NCBI RefSeq assembly: GCF_024498255.1 | Contig: NZ_CP101808.1 | Location: forward strand, 186,001 to 250,000 | Direction: 5' to 3' | DNA from: Mycoplasmopsis equigenitalium | Lineage (GTDB): Bacteria > Bacillota_I > Bacilli_A > Mycoplasmatales > Metamycoplasmataceae | Length of the DNA: 64,000 bases | In this document: positions 10,376 to 20,585 of the stretch, one piece after another | Layout of the letters: each line of letters opens with the position of its first letter | Numbering within the stretch: the stretch's first letter is position 1 | Notes under the pieces: generated by a model | Seen by the model: only the letters and a program-made list of their open reading frames with translations | What the model was told of the DNA's origin: nothing | The model's database searches: none | Program-made: the position numbers and the translations under genes

Positions 10376-11383
10376 ATGAGTAATAAAAATAACAACCAAG
10401 GCCCAAGACGCTTTTGAGGCATTCGTAAAATTTCTTTTACAGCAATTCTAATATCGATTGCTGTTGTTTTTGCAATTATTGGAACTCAAATTATTCTTGT
10501 CGCTTCAATTCCAACTTTTAAAATTTCTTTTATTGGGTTACCGGTTAAAATTACGGGATTTATTTTTGGACCAATAGTGGGAATTTTGACGGGATTAATG
10601 GCTGATTTAATTTCATTTATGATTTTGCCAGTGTTTTTCCATCCTCTTTATACTTTGGCAACTGTTATGAACGGGATTGTTTCGGGTATTATCGGATGAT
10701 TTTTCATTAAGTTTTTAGGATACTATTTTGGTTACGATATTCGGATTACTTTCCATAAAAAACGGATTGCAAAAGCAAAACGAAAAATTGCCTTACTTAA
10801 AAAACAAGCACTCGATGCTAATGCGGCATTAAGCGAACGTAATAAAGAAATTATTTCAAAGTTAGAGATTAAAATTTTGTATCGTGAAGCAAAAATTAAG
10901 AGATGACATATAAAAAAATATTCAACAACCCTTATGAATATTAATATGATTGTTGCATTAACAATTTTGGCTGGAATTATCTGCACCATTTCTGTTTCAT
11001 TATCAATGCCACAAATTGTTAGTGATGAAATGTTAAAAGACTCAGTAATTAAAAATCGTTATGTCCTACTTGGTTTATTAGTTTTTGGATTTAGTACAAT
11101 GGCTATTTTTGTTATTGTTGGTCGTTTTAAAATCAAACCAGAACGTTATACTGTGTTTGTGCCAATTATTATTTTTAGTGCATTACTCGAGTTTATTAAT
11201 GTGCCATTACTTTCGATGGCTGATGCCGCCTCCTTATCAGGTCAAATGGACCGATGACCATTATTTATTGTTACCCATATTGCTACATCACCTATTAAAA
11301 TTTGAGTTAATCTTACAGTTATCTACTATTCTTACTCAATTGTTTCGAATTTGATTAATCGAAACGAAAATGTTGTTTATTAG
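10376..11383 (+). CDS. ECF transporter S component, folate family
   Basis: 335 residues. The N-terminal half has the S-component pattern IPTFKISFIGLPVKITGFIF, then GPIVGILTGLMADLISF, then a GIVSGIIG helix; this pattern fits folate-type (FolT) substrate-binding membrane subunits. A charged, probably coiled segment of about 70 residues (Lys/Arg/Ala-rich) is inserted between the third helix and the second membrane half, which is unusual. The energising A and T subunits are not here and would come from a shared ECF module elsewhere. The gene ends eight bases before the next ATG. The substrate assignment is by pattern only. Confidence 0.78.
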
Positions 11384-11391
11384 GAGGGGAG

Positions 11392-13494
11392 ATGAGGAAA
11401 CAAATTTTATTTTGTATCAACAATTTTAGTTTGTTAGATAATCAAAAAAAATATACATCTTCGCTTTTAATTAACGAGGCTTCGCATCATTTGTTTTTAT
11501 GTGAAAATGAATGTGTTATAAAAAAAATGGAAGATTTTGACAGTTTTGATACCATTTATGAAAGCGATGGCAAATTTATTGAAGATAACATTAAAATTAA
11601 TGTGCCTTACTTTGATGGAGATATTATTAAAGGTAATATTCCAAACGAGTATGTATTTCGTGATTTGTTAAATCAAAATCTTAATAATCGAATTATTAGT
11701 AAGCAACAAATAAAAAAAATGTATAAGTTGTTTAAACAAAAATTTTGAACTCTTTATGCTAACTTAATTGAACTTAAAAATACTCAGGAAAGAATTAAAG
11801 CTCAAAAAATGAATGAGTTTATTTTCTTTTATAACAAGGGTTTGTTTAAAGAAAATACAAAACCTAACTTTGAGCAAGTAAGCGATTTTTTGGACGAGTT
11901 TGATGAGATTGTTGATCAGATTAATGTTTTTAAAATGAAATGAATTTTTGATATTTTTAATATTTTCAAGTCAACACTTTTTAGTCAAAAAGATGACCCC
12001 GCAACGATTTTAGAAAACAAATTAAAAAATAATTATTCACAAATTAAAGTTATCAAAAATATTGTCGATAGACCTAATGTTTCATACGATAATCTATTGA
12101 AAATAACAAATTTAAAAAACGAAATAAATAGTATAAAAATTTCAATTAATAAGCGTCGTGCGTACGCGGGACTTGATTTTGATGAAATTATTTTACGGGT
12201 AAAAAATCGTTATCGTGTTAATAAAAACTCGAAAAACAATTTATTAAAATATAGAGCATTTATTTATAAACATTCAGCTCAAGAAGCGGCAAAACAAAGA
12301 AAAAATATTCTCTTACTTTCAAAAGAGCAAATCCAAAGACTGGAAAGAAAATTTTTTGATGAACTTTATTTTTTCACTATTTCAAAAACGAATTTTGCTT
12401 TATTTGAGAACAGTCAAAAGAAATTTAGAAAAACTTTGACAGAGTTTATCAGCGAAGTATTAGATGAATTTATAATTCAAAGCAAAAGAAATTTTGTTAA
12501 TTTCAATAGTGATATTGCTCGTATTAAAAAAGAAATTGTCTCACTTAGTAAGTTTGTTTCATGAAATCGAAATAATCTTGATATTCATAATTTATTTATC
12601 AATAAATATTATTCGTATCAAGAAGATTTAGCAGAGAAAAAATGACTAGATAAGCATGAAAAAAATACAAACAATCAAAAAATTAAACTTAACTCATTTT
12701 TAGTAAATCGTCATCGGTTAGCGCAAAAAAGAATTTCAAGATATAATCAATTATTTATTCGAAGAATAACGTTATTCATAAAAGGAAAAGGACAGGCTTG
12801 AAATGATTTGTATCGTAAATTGGAACGCATTGAAAGCAAGTGAAAAAACAATTTGATTATCGATGATGTAGAAACAAACGTTATTAAATTATTTTCATCA
12901 AATTCAATTTGTCGTCTTAGCAAATTTACCAGATTAATGAATATTTATGAGTTGCTAAAATTAATTGATGTTTTTAAAATTGCGCCAGAAATTCTTGTTA
13001 ATAAATATCGTTCAACATCTGAATTTAATATTAAGAAGATAATGTTGCTTTCGAAGATGATTAATAATGATCGTATTGTTCAATTTGATTTAACTAAAAT
13101 TGAATATAACACTCCATTTGGTAACTGATTTTACACTAATATTTATCCTATTTTGTCACAGTCAAAAATTAGTAGTCTATTAACCGTGTCGAAACAAGAT
13201 CCTGATTTTAAAAATAAAATTAAGGATTGAAAAATTAATTGAATTTACTTTATTAAAAATAGCTATATTTTAAATGCAATAAATGCTGAAATTCAACCAG
13301 AAATCTTGAATTTCATTGACAAAAAATGGAAAATCGCCCCCTATGATTACATTAATATAATCAAAGAATCTGATAAAAGAATCGACAACCATTTTAATTT
13401 AAAGGCAATGTTTGATATTAACAAAGGAACAAAACAAAACGTTATTGGTAAAAATACAAACGAATTTGAAATGACAAGATATGTTCATAAATAA
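11392..13494 (+). CDS. Large lysine/asparagine-rich protein of unknown function
   Basis: 700 residues, read through at least eight TGA (Trp) codons, with AGGAGGGG upstream of the ATG. I recognise no enzyme motif, signal peptide or membrane segment. The middle (about residues 235-400) is rich in Lys, Glu, Ile and Asn with heptad-like spacing and is probably helical or coiled. It follows the ECF S component by eight bases, so the two are probably one operon and may act together (inference). It is followed by a strong terminator. Confidence 0.7.
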
Positions 13495-13523
13495 AAAACA
13501 GTCGCTAATAACGACTGTTTTTA
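13493..13523. terminator. Bidirectional terminator
   Basis: AAACAGTCG pairs with CGACTGTTT around a seven-base loop, between convergent genes ending at 13494 and 13521. Confidence 0.85.
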
Positions 13524-14318
13524 TATATATTCTGCTTCTAAAATTGGTAAATTGTTTTTTACATCAATTTCATTAATATCGATTGCTTTTTTATTAATAA
13601 GGATGTAGAAGTTTTGTTTTGCTTTTTTTTCTAAGAAGTAAACAATACATAACTGTTTACGTGTATTTTCATCAAAGTTTGCAACGTTTTGTCCAGGTTT
13701 TAATAATGTATTTAATTCAAGATCCTCAAAGTTCATAGCGTTTTTATCATAATAAATTTTAGTTTTTTCAAATTCGTTCGGGTTGTTTGAGATGAATTGT
13801 TGATCTTTAGTGGTTTCAATGAAGTATTTTTTATGGTCATTTGTAAAGACAAATGTAGTTAGCTTAATTTTGAATTTAATACTAATTAATTTATTGTTCA
13901 AATCATATTTTTTATCAACATTAATAACTTCATATTGAGCATCATATTTGATGTATTCAAGATAATCAACGTTGGCAGGTGTTTTCCTACTTAAAATTGA
14001 TAAAAATAACGAATTTTGTGGGTTGACGATTTCTAATAAATAATTGTTTTCAAGCACTTTTTTTGGTACGATGTCAGAAAGCAAAATTTGCGACTTGTTT
14101 TCGGTTGATACAGGAATTACTTCATAGTTTGTATAAAAGTTTATTTTGCTACCAATAATTCCAATTTTTAAATTATTAATCACCCTTTTGCCACGGAATT
14201 CATTCATTCTTAATATTTTACTTTCTGCTTCTTTGTTACACGATGTAGCAAACAGACTTGCGCATAAAACAAGACCCGTACTACCTCAAATTAAATGTCT
14301 ATATTTTTTTAAACTCAT
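13521..14318 (-). CDS. Lipoprotein of unknown function
   Basis: 265 residues. A basic start MSLKKYR is followed by a hydrophobic stretch with a TGA-encoded Trp and the lipobox ATSC, so Lgt (encoded at 18.7 kb) should lipidate the cysteine at about residue 27. The mature part is hydrophilic and beta-rich with no domain I recognise. The start is set by TATAAT plus seven bases. Divergent from valS. Confidence 0.8.
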
Positions 14319-14325
14319 AGTAGTT

Positions 14326-14331
14326 ATTATA
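14326..14331 (-). promoter_or_regulatory. -10 box of the lipoprotein gene
   Basis: TATAAT on the minus strand, then AACTACT, then ATG. Leaderless arrangement. Confidence 0.5.
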
Positions 14332-14374
14332 AATGAAATAATAATATAATATTAAATGTTAGAAACGGAGACCA

Positions 14375-16855
14375 ATGGATAAGATTTTCGATCATAATAA
14401 ATACGAACCAATAGTTTTTAAAAAATGACAAGAAAAACGTTATTTTTCCAAACACGATACAAGTAAAAAACCTTTTACTATTCTCTTACCACCCCCAAAT
14501 GTTACGGGAGTTTTACACCTGGGTCACGCACTTGATACATACATTCCCGATACCGTTAACCGTTTTTACAAATTGAATGGGTATGATGTATGGTTTATTG
14601 CTGGGATGGATCATGCAGGAATTGCGACGCAATCAAAAGTTGAACAACTTTTAGTTAAAGAAGGGAAAGATAAACATAAATTAGGCCGCGAAGCATTTTT
14701 GAAAGAGTGTTGAAATTGAAAAGCAAAATACTCACAAATTATGCGTAAACAGTGAGAGGGCTTAGGGCTTTCACTTGATTTAGAAAATGAACGCTTCACA
14801 CTCGATGACGATGCTAATGAGGCAGTACTTAAGGTCTTTGTTGATTTGTATCATAAAGGATATATTTACCAAGGTTACTCACCAATTAATTGGGATTGTC
14901 AGCTCAAGACGGCGTTAAGTAATATTGAGGTTATTAATGAAGAAACTAAACAAGATATGGTTTATATTAAATATCCAGTCGTTGGTAGCAAAGAACATGT
15001 AACAATAGCTACTGTGCGTACTGAAACTTTATTTTCGGATGTGGCGGTTGTATATCATCCAAAGGATAAAAGATATAAACATCTTGCTGGTAAGAAAATT
15101 CTTCATCCTTTATTAAAAACAGAAATTCCAATTATTGCCGACGAATATATTGATCCCGCTTTTGGAACGGGACTAATGAAATTATCGGCGCATGCGACAG
15201 AGGATATCGCAATTATTAAGAAACATCAACTTGCAGTTAATGAAACCATTAATGACGATGGTGTTTTATACAACGCTAACGAGTTTTCTGGTCTTGATCG
15301 TTTAGCCGCTAGAAAAGCAATTAATAAATATCTTCTTGAACATAATTTTGTTGAAAAAGTTGAGGAAACTATATCAAATGTAGGTTATAGCGAACGAACA
15401 AAAACCCCTGTAGAAATTTTAGTTCGTAAACAATGATTTGTAAAGATGGACAAGTTTGGCCAAGATGTGCTTGCGAACTTAAAAACAAAATTTGGTTCAA
15501 AATTTTATCCTTCACGTTTTGCAAACGAATTAAAACGTTGAATGTTGAAGGTTCATGATTGGACAATTTCTCGTCAACTTTGATGAGGCCACCGAATTCC
15601 TGCTTGATATAAAAATGAAGAAGTAAAAGTACAAATAGACTCGCCTGGACCAGGATGGGTCCAAGATGAAGATGTACTTGATACTTGATTTAGTAGCGGA
15701 ATTAGTTCATTTACATTCTTAGGGTGACCGCAAACTAATAAACATCTTAAACATTATTATCCAGTTAATTTACTTGTTACTGGGCGTGATTTGATTTTCT
15801 TTTGAATTGCTAGAATGTACTTTTTCAGTCTTGAATTTATTGGTAAAGCACCGTTTAAGGATATCATGATTCATGGCTTGGTTCGTGACGAGAATAATGT
15901 TAAAATGTCAAAAAGTTTAAATAATGGAATTGATCCTAATGATGTTATTGCCAAGTATGGAAGTGATACATTGAGATGGAGTATTGTTTCAAATACAAAA
16001 GCCGGCAATGATCTTAGAATTTCTAACAAAGATTTTGCAATTCATCAAGCACTAATTAATAAACTTTGAAACGTTGCGCGTTATATCAAAAACAAGAAAG
16101 AAAATGGTGTTGATGATAAACTTCATGAAGTTGACAAATGAATTAACAACAAATTATTAAATCTCAAGAAAAACATTGAAAAATTATTGAAAAAATATGA
16201 ATTTTCGTTAATAGGAAAAGAGGTTGAAAAGTACATATTTAATGATTTTTCATCTTGATATATAGAATTATCAAAAACACTAAATAACAAGCAACACTCT
16301 CTAGAAATTCTTAAAAAATCACTATTAGTTTTACATCCCTTTTTACCGTTTGTTACAGATGCAATTTTTAGCGAAGTTTTTAATGAATCTTTACTTGATT
16401 TTAGCTGACCTGTTATTAAGAAATTTGCAATTACGAATCACATTGATATTACTATTGAAATTGTTACTTCAATTCGTAAATATCGTCAAAATAATAATAT
16501 TAGTAATAAAGACATGATCTACTTTAACTTTGAAGGTGAAATCGATAATAAAACACTTGTAAGTATTAAAAAAATGGCTAATTGTGAAGTAATGTTAAAT
16601 AAAGATTATTTAGTTGCATTGAGTATGGGTAATCTATACATTAAAATGGATGATAGCATCAAGGCGCAAATCAAAAAAGATCTTGAGGCTCAAATTAAAT
16701 TTTACGAAGCCGAAATTGTAAGATCAACAAATATTCTAAACAATAAAAATTTTATGTCTAAAGCGCCTGCTGAAAAAATCGCTGAAGAAAAAGCAAAGTT
16801 CGAAGACTATAAGCAAAAATTAGCTCAGTACAAGAAGGAGCTAGCATGCAATTAA
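14375..16855 (+). CDS. valS: Valyl-tRNA synthetase
   Basis: 826 residues, on the short side for ValRS. The class I signature appears as PPPNVTGVLHLGHAL (about residue 45) and the second as VKMSKSLNNG (about residue 510). The editing domain is present, with the threonine-rich block ATVRTETLFSDVAV and the conserved ALSNIEVI region. The family C-terminal coiled arm is retained (last 65 residues, Lys/Glu-rich). Many TGA codons encode Trp. The start has ACGGAG about seven bases upstream. The 3' end overlaps folD by ten bases. Confidence 0.95.
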
Positions 16856-17670
16856 TGGATGGAAAAAAACTTGCACAAAGTATTACTAACGTAATTAAAG
16901 AGCAACTTAAAAATTTAAGAATTAAACCAACATTAGCAATTGTTCAAGTTGGGGAAATTGAGTCATCAACTAAGTACGTTAATTACAAGTTAAAAAAAGC
17001 GATTGAACTTGGAATAAAAGCGGAGCTATTTAATTTTGCTGAAGACGTCTCGTTTGACGAGTTGAAAAGATTTTTTAAAAAACATCTTAACAAGTTTAGT
17101 GGGATTATGGTTCAGTTACCATTACCAGGTCACTTAGATAAGCAAAAAGTATGCGACTTGATTCCGTACAAAAAAGATATTGATGGCTTAACTTCTAAGA
17201 ACAATAGTAAATTTTATTCAAATCAAGTTGCTTTTACACCTGCTACAGCTAACGCAATTCTTAATATTTTAGATTATTACGGAATTGATGTTTATAGTAA
17301 AAAATGTGGTGTGATAGGACAATCTGATTTAGTTGGTAAACCTGTTTCTTATTTACTTCGTAAAAAGGGTGCTATCGTTAACACTTATGACATATCAACA
17401 GGTATTGATAATATTGTTGAAAACGATGTTTTAATAGTTGCTGCTGGAGTTGCTCATTTAGTTGATTACACCATGGTCAAAGAAGGGTGTGTTGTAATCG
17501 ATGTTGGTACCAACATCGATAAACATAGCGAGTATAAATTAATGGGTGATGTAAACCCGGAAAAATTAGAACAAAAAGCAAGTTATCTTGCGCCAGTACC
17601 TGGAGGAATAGGTCCTTTAACTGTTGTCAGTTTGTTTTATAATTTAATTTTCAATCCACACAATTCATAA
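16846..17670 (+). CDS. folD: Methylenetetrahydrofolate dehydrogenase / cyclohydrolase
   Basis: 274 residues. Interconverts 5,10-methylene- and 10-formyl-tetrahydrofolate, feeding fMet-tRNA and thymidylate metabolism. The catalytic Tyr/Lys block STKYVNYKLKKA, the motif MVQLPLPGH, and C-terminal APVPGGIGPLTV are all intact, as is the Rossmann segment GVIGQSDLVGKPVSYLL. AAGGAG lies eight bases before the ATG. It overlaps valS. The folate-type ECF subunit at 10.4 kb could supply its cofactor. Confidence 0.95.
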   Translation: MQLMDGKKLAQSITNVIKEQLKNLRIKPTLAIVQVGEIESSTKYVNYKLKKAIELGIKAELFNFAEDVSFDELKRFFKKHLNKFSGIMVQLPLPGHLDKQKVCDLIPYKKDIDGLTSKNNSKFYSNQVAFTPATANAILNILDYYGIDVYSKKCGVIGQSDLVGKPVSYLLRKKGAIVNTYDISTGIDNIVENDVLIVAAGVAHLVDYTMVKEGCVVIDVGTNIDKHSEYKLMGDVNPEKLEQKASYLAPVPGGIGPLTVVSLFYNLIFNPHNS

Positions 17671-17692
17671 AACTTATTTTTGAAAAAATCAA

Positions 17693-17732
17693 TAAAAAAA
17701 CAGTATTTATTATTGAAAAATACTGTTTTTTG
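17693..17732. terminator. Bidirectional terminator folD / trxB
   Basis: AAAAACAGTATTT pairs with AAATACTGTTTTT around eight bases. Confidence 0.88.
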
Positions 17733-17738
17733 TTTTGA

Positions 17739-18644
17739 TTATCCAAGACGATTAACGATTGTTTTAGCTGCTATCGCACCATCTGATGCAGCGGTGATGA
17801 TTTGTCTAATCTCCTTGTCGCGAACATCTCCTACGGCAAATATGTTTGGAATTTGCGTTTCCATTATTTCGTTAGTTTTAATAAAACCTCTATCATTAGT
17901 AATCATCAAATCTTTTAAAAAGTCTGTGGCAGGAATCATTCCAATGTATGAAAAGAATGCGTTTGCTTTTAATTCTTTATTTTTTCCTTTTTGTTCGATA
18001 ATAACGCTTTCAAGTAATGATTTGCCTTTTAGTTCTTTTACATTTGTGTTGTAAAGAATTTCAACATTTTTTTTACTTAATAAATCATTAATTAAAGATT
18101 TTTCTGCAGTCAAATGGTCGATGTTAGTAATCACATAAAGTTTTGAAGCTACAGAAGCCAAGAATGTACCTTCCTCTACAGCGGAATTACCACCACCTAG
18201 AACAACCATTGGCATCCCCTTAAACATTGGGCCATCGCAGATACCACAATATGAAAAGCCTTTGTGCTTAAACTCGTTAAGATTTTTAATAAATGATGGC
18301 TCACGATTCATCATTCCTGTAGCTATAATTACCGATTTTGCTTGTAGCACTTGACCATTAGCTAGTAAAACTTCCTTGTTAAATTCATTATTTGAACGAA
18401 TATTAACTACTTCACCTGCTTGGTATTTAGCACCCGCTTTCTTTGTGTGTTCTAAAAATCTAGTCGCTAATTCAAATCCAGTTACGTACTTGTCACCAAT
18501 TCAGTTTTCAATTTTGTTGGTAGCAAGCATTTTGCCGCCCGGTGCTTCTTTCTCAACAATAACAACATTTAAATTGCTTCGTGCTGCGTATAACGCGGCA
18601 TTAAGTGCAGCAGGTCCTGCGCCAATAATTACAATATCATACAT
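17739..18644 (-). CDS. trxB: Thioredoxin reductase
   Basis: 301 residues. FAD-dependent reduction of thioredoxin by NADPH. The FAD motif IIGAGPAALNAALYAAR is at residue 5. The redox cysteines are CGIC (about residue 135) in YCGICDGPMFKG, versus CATC in most homologues. The nucleotide-binding motif is VLGGGNSAVEEGTFL. The C-terminal FAD block FAVGDVRDKEIRQI is present. The start has AAGGGGAA upstream. Third gene of the hprK-lgt-trxB run, a gene order known from other Firmicutes. Confidence 0.94.
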
Positions 18645-18653
18645 TATTCCCCT

Positions 18654-19643
18654 TTAATTGTTTTGGTTAGTTTCGGCGGTTTGTTTTGGATAAATTCGAA
18701 ACAGTCTTTGCATTCAATTGTGGTAATTTTCTGGTTTTACCTTTTTATTTTTTCTAACCATTTCAAATCGATTTTTTTCTTTGATTCAGATACGATCGTA
18801 AAGATCAAGGATAAATTCAAAGGTTACGAAAGCAATCATTCCAAATACAAGGAACAGTGCCGAAGTGATTTGGTAAATACCGTAGCCATGAATCCGGTAT
18901 GGTTCCATTATCATTCTGACAGCGCCATATCAAACAAAGTAAAGTGCACCAGTTGAACCAGGTTTAAGTAAATTCATTCCATTACATAATCAAGCTAAAA
19001 CGATATAACCTAGGAGTGTAAGGCCTGCTTCGTAAATAAATAGTGGATGACGAAAGGCGCCACTTACATTTAAGTTGTTTGATAATTCATCGGCTAGAAA
19101 CATATTTGAAGCAGCACCTTCGCCCATTCAAAGTGCACTATTACCAGTTCAGTCAATGTTACCGTAAATTTCGTGGTTAGCATAGTTTCCAAATCGACCA
19201 ATTACTTGCCCGATGAAAACACTTGGGAAAATAATTGTAAAGACTTTGATTAAGTCAACCTCATATGTTTTAGTTGATAAGTAAATCGCGTTGACAACAA
19301 AGGCCATCATAACTCCACCTTGGATGGCAAGCCCTCCATCTCAGATAGCGTACCAACGACTAAAGTCGAATGAATCGCGATAATAAATTAACTTTTCAGT
19401 GATAAATCATAGACGTGCCCCAATAAACGAGAACGGAATTGTCAAGATAATCATAGTTAAAAGTATTTCAAAGCTGTATTTCTCACGTTTTCAGAAGTAA
19501 GCAACGGTTAAAATGGCCGCAATCATCCCCATCATCATTGTTAATGAGTAGGTGTGAAAGTTGTAATTGCCAATTTGAAAAAGTACGTGCGCACTACCCA
19601 CGTGTTTTGGTTCGAAATTAGTTGGATTAAAATCGTTATGCAT
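18654..19643 (-). CDS. lgt: Prolipoprotein diacylglyceryl transferase
   Basis: 329 residues, seven-helix membrane enzyme that attaches diacylglycerol to the lipobox cysteine of prelipoproteins. The family signature is seen as GRFGNYANHEIYG, with WDGGLAIQGGV and HPLFIYEA also conserved. Several TGA Trp codons are present. A basic cytosolic tail of about 40 residues closes the protein. The ATG lies within the last codons of hprK, so translation is coupled. It serves the lipoproteins in this window (13.5, 35.3, 45.7 kb). Confidence 0.93.
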
Positions 19644-20550
19644 TTCTAGCCCTTCTATTTAAAATATCAATTACTTTAACACCATTTTGACGCGCGATGT
19701 ATGTATTAACGGCGGTTTCAATTAAGGAAGCGATACTTCCACCTTTTTTGATAGGAATTTGAATTTTATCAATATAACCTTCAAGCACGTGTTCTTTTAA
19801 GTAGTCAACACCAAGTCGATCGAGGTTAAGATCTTGGTTGACAAGTTCAACAACAAGTTTGATTTGCGCGCTATCGCTCATAACTTTAGCGCCATATGTA
19901 AATTTAACATCAATTAGCCCAATCCCTCTTACTTCTAGTAATGATTTAGTAATTTCTGGACTACGGCCAATGAAATTCATTCCTAATTGTTTAATAATAA
20001 CCGCATCATCACTGACAAAGATGTGACCATTTTGAATTAATTCAAGTACAGCTTCAGATTTCCCAACTCCACTAGGACCGGTGATTAATACCCCGATGTT
20101 GCTAATTGAAACTAAACAGCCGTGAAGTTGCACTTCTTTGGCAAAAAATTCTGATAGATAAGCACCTACCGTTGAGGTAATAGTTGAAAGACTTTGGTTT
20201 TGTCAAGCAACGGGGATATCGAATTTATTAGCAACTTCTACAACCCAATCAACTGGTGTTTTCTCGAACCCTTTACTTAAAACAATAATTGGCGGGCGGT
20301 ATTTAAGAACTTGTTCAAGAGCAGCGATAGTTTTCTTTTTACCTAATCTTGTAAAATAAATTGATTCACTAGTTCCTCAACCAATCAAGTTTCTAGCAAG
20401 CTTATCATTAACAAGGGCGCCTGAAAGTTCTAGACCAATTCGTTTGATTGCTGGTTCTTCAACTTCTCGTAATTCTCGAATTTTGTCGAGATTCAACATA
20501 TTAAATTTGAACCGATGAATAATGCTTTGTACGTTAATTGATTTCTTCAT
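19636..20550 (-). CDS. hprK: HPr kinase/phosphorylase
   Basis: 304 residues. Phosphorylates and dephosphorylates Ser-46 of HPr, linking sugar uptake to metabolism. The Walker A motif is GPSGVGKS (about residue 157) and the HprK signature is LLEVRGIGLIDV (about residue 205). The N-terminal domain is complete. It implies that the organism has a PTS, which is not encoded in this window. Start: TATAAT, seven bases, ATG. uvrA lies 35 bases upstream, so read-through from uvrA is also possible. Confidence 0.94.
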
Positions 20551-20557
20551 AGTTACT

Positions 20558-20563
20558 ATTATA
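20558..20563 (-). promoter_or_regulatory. -10 box of hprK (leaderless)
   Basis: TATAAT on the minus strand, then AGTAACT, then the hprK ATG. Confidence 0.5.
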
Positions 20564-20585
20564 TATTATTAAGACATATAGCCAA

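Noticed and set aside
17739..18644. Ferredoxin-NADP reductase instead of thioredoxin reductase
   Set aside because: The CxxC pair and TrxB-type gene order after lgt favour thioredoxin reductase, although CGIC is not the usual CATC.
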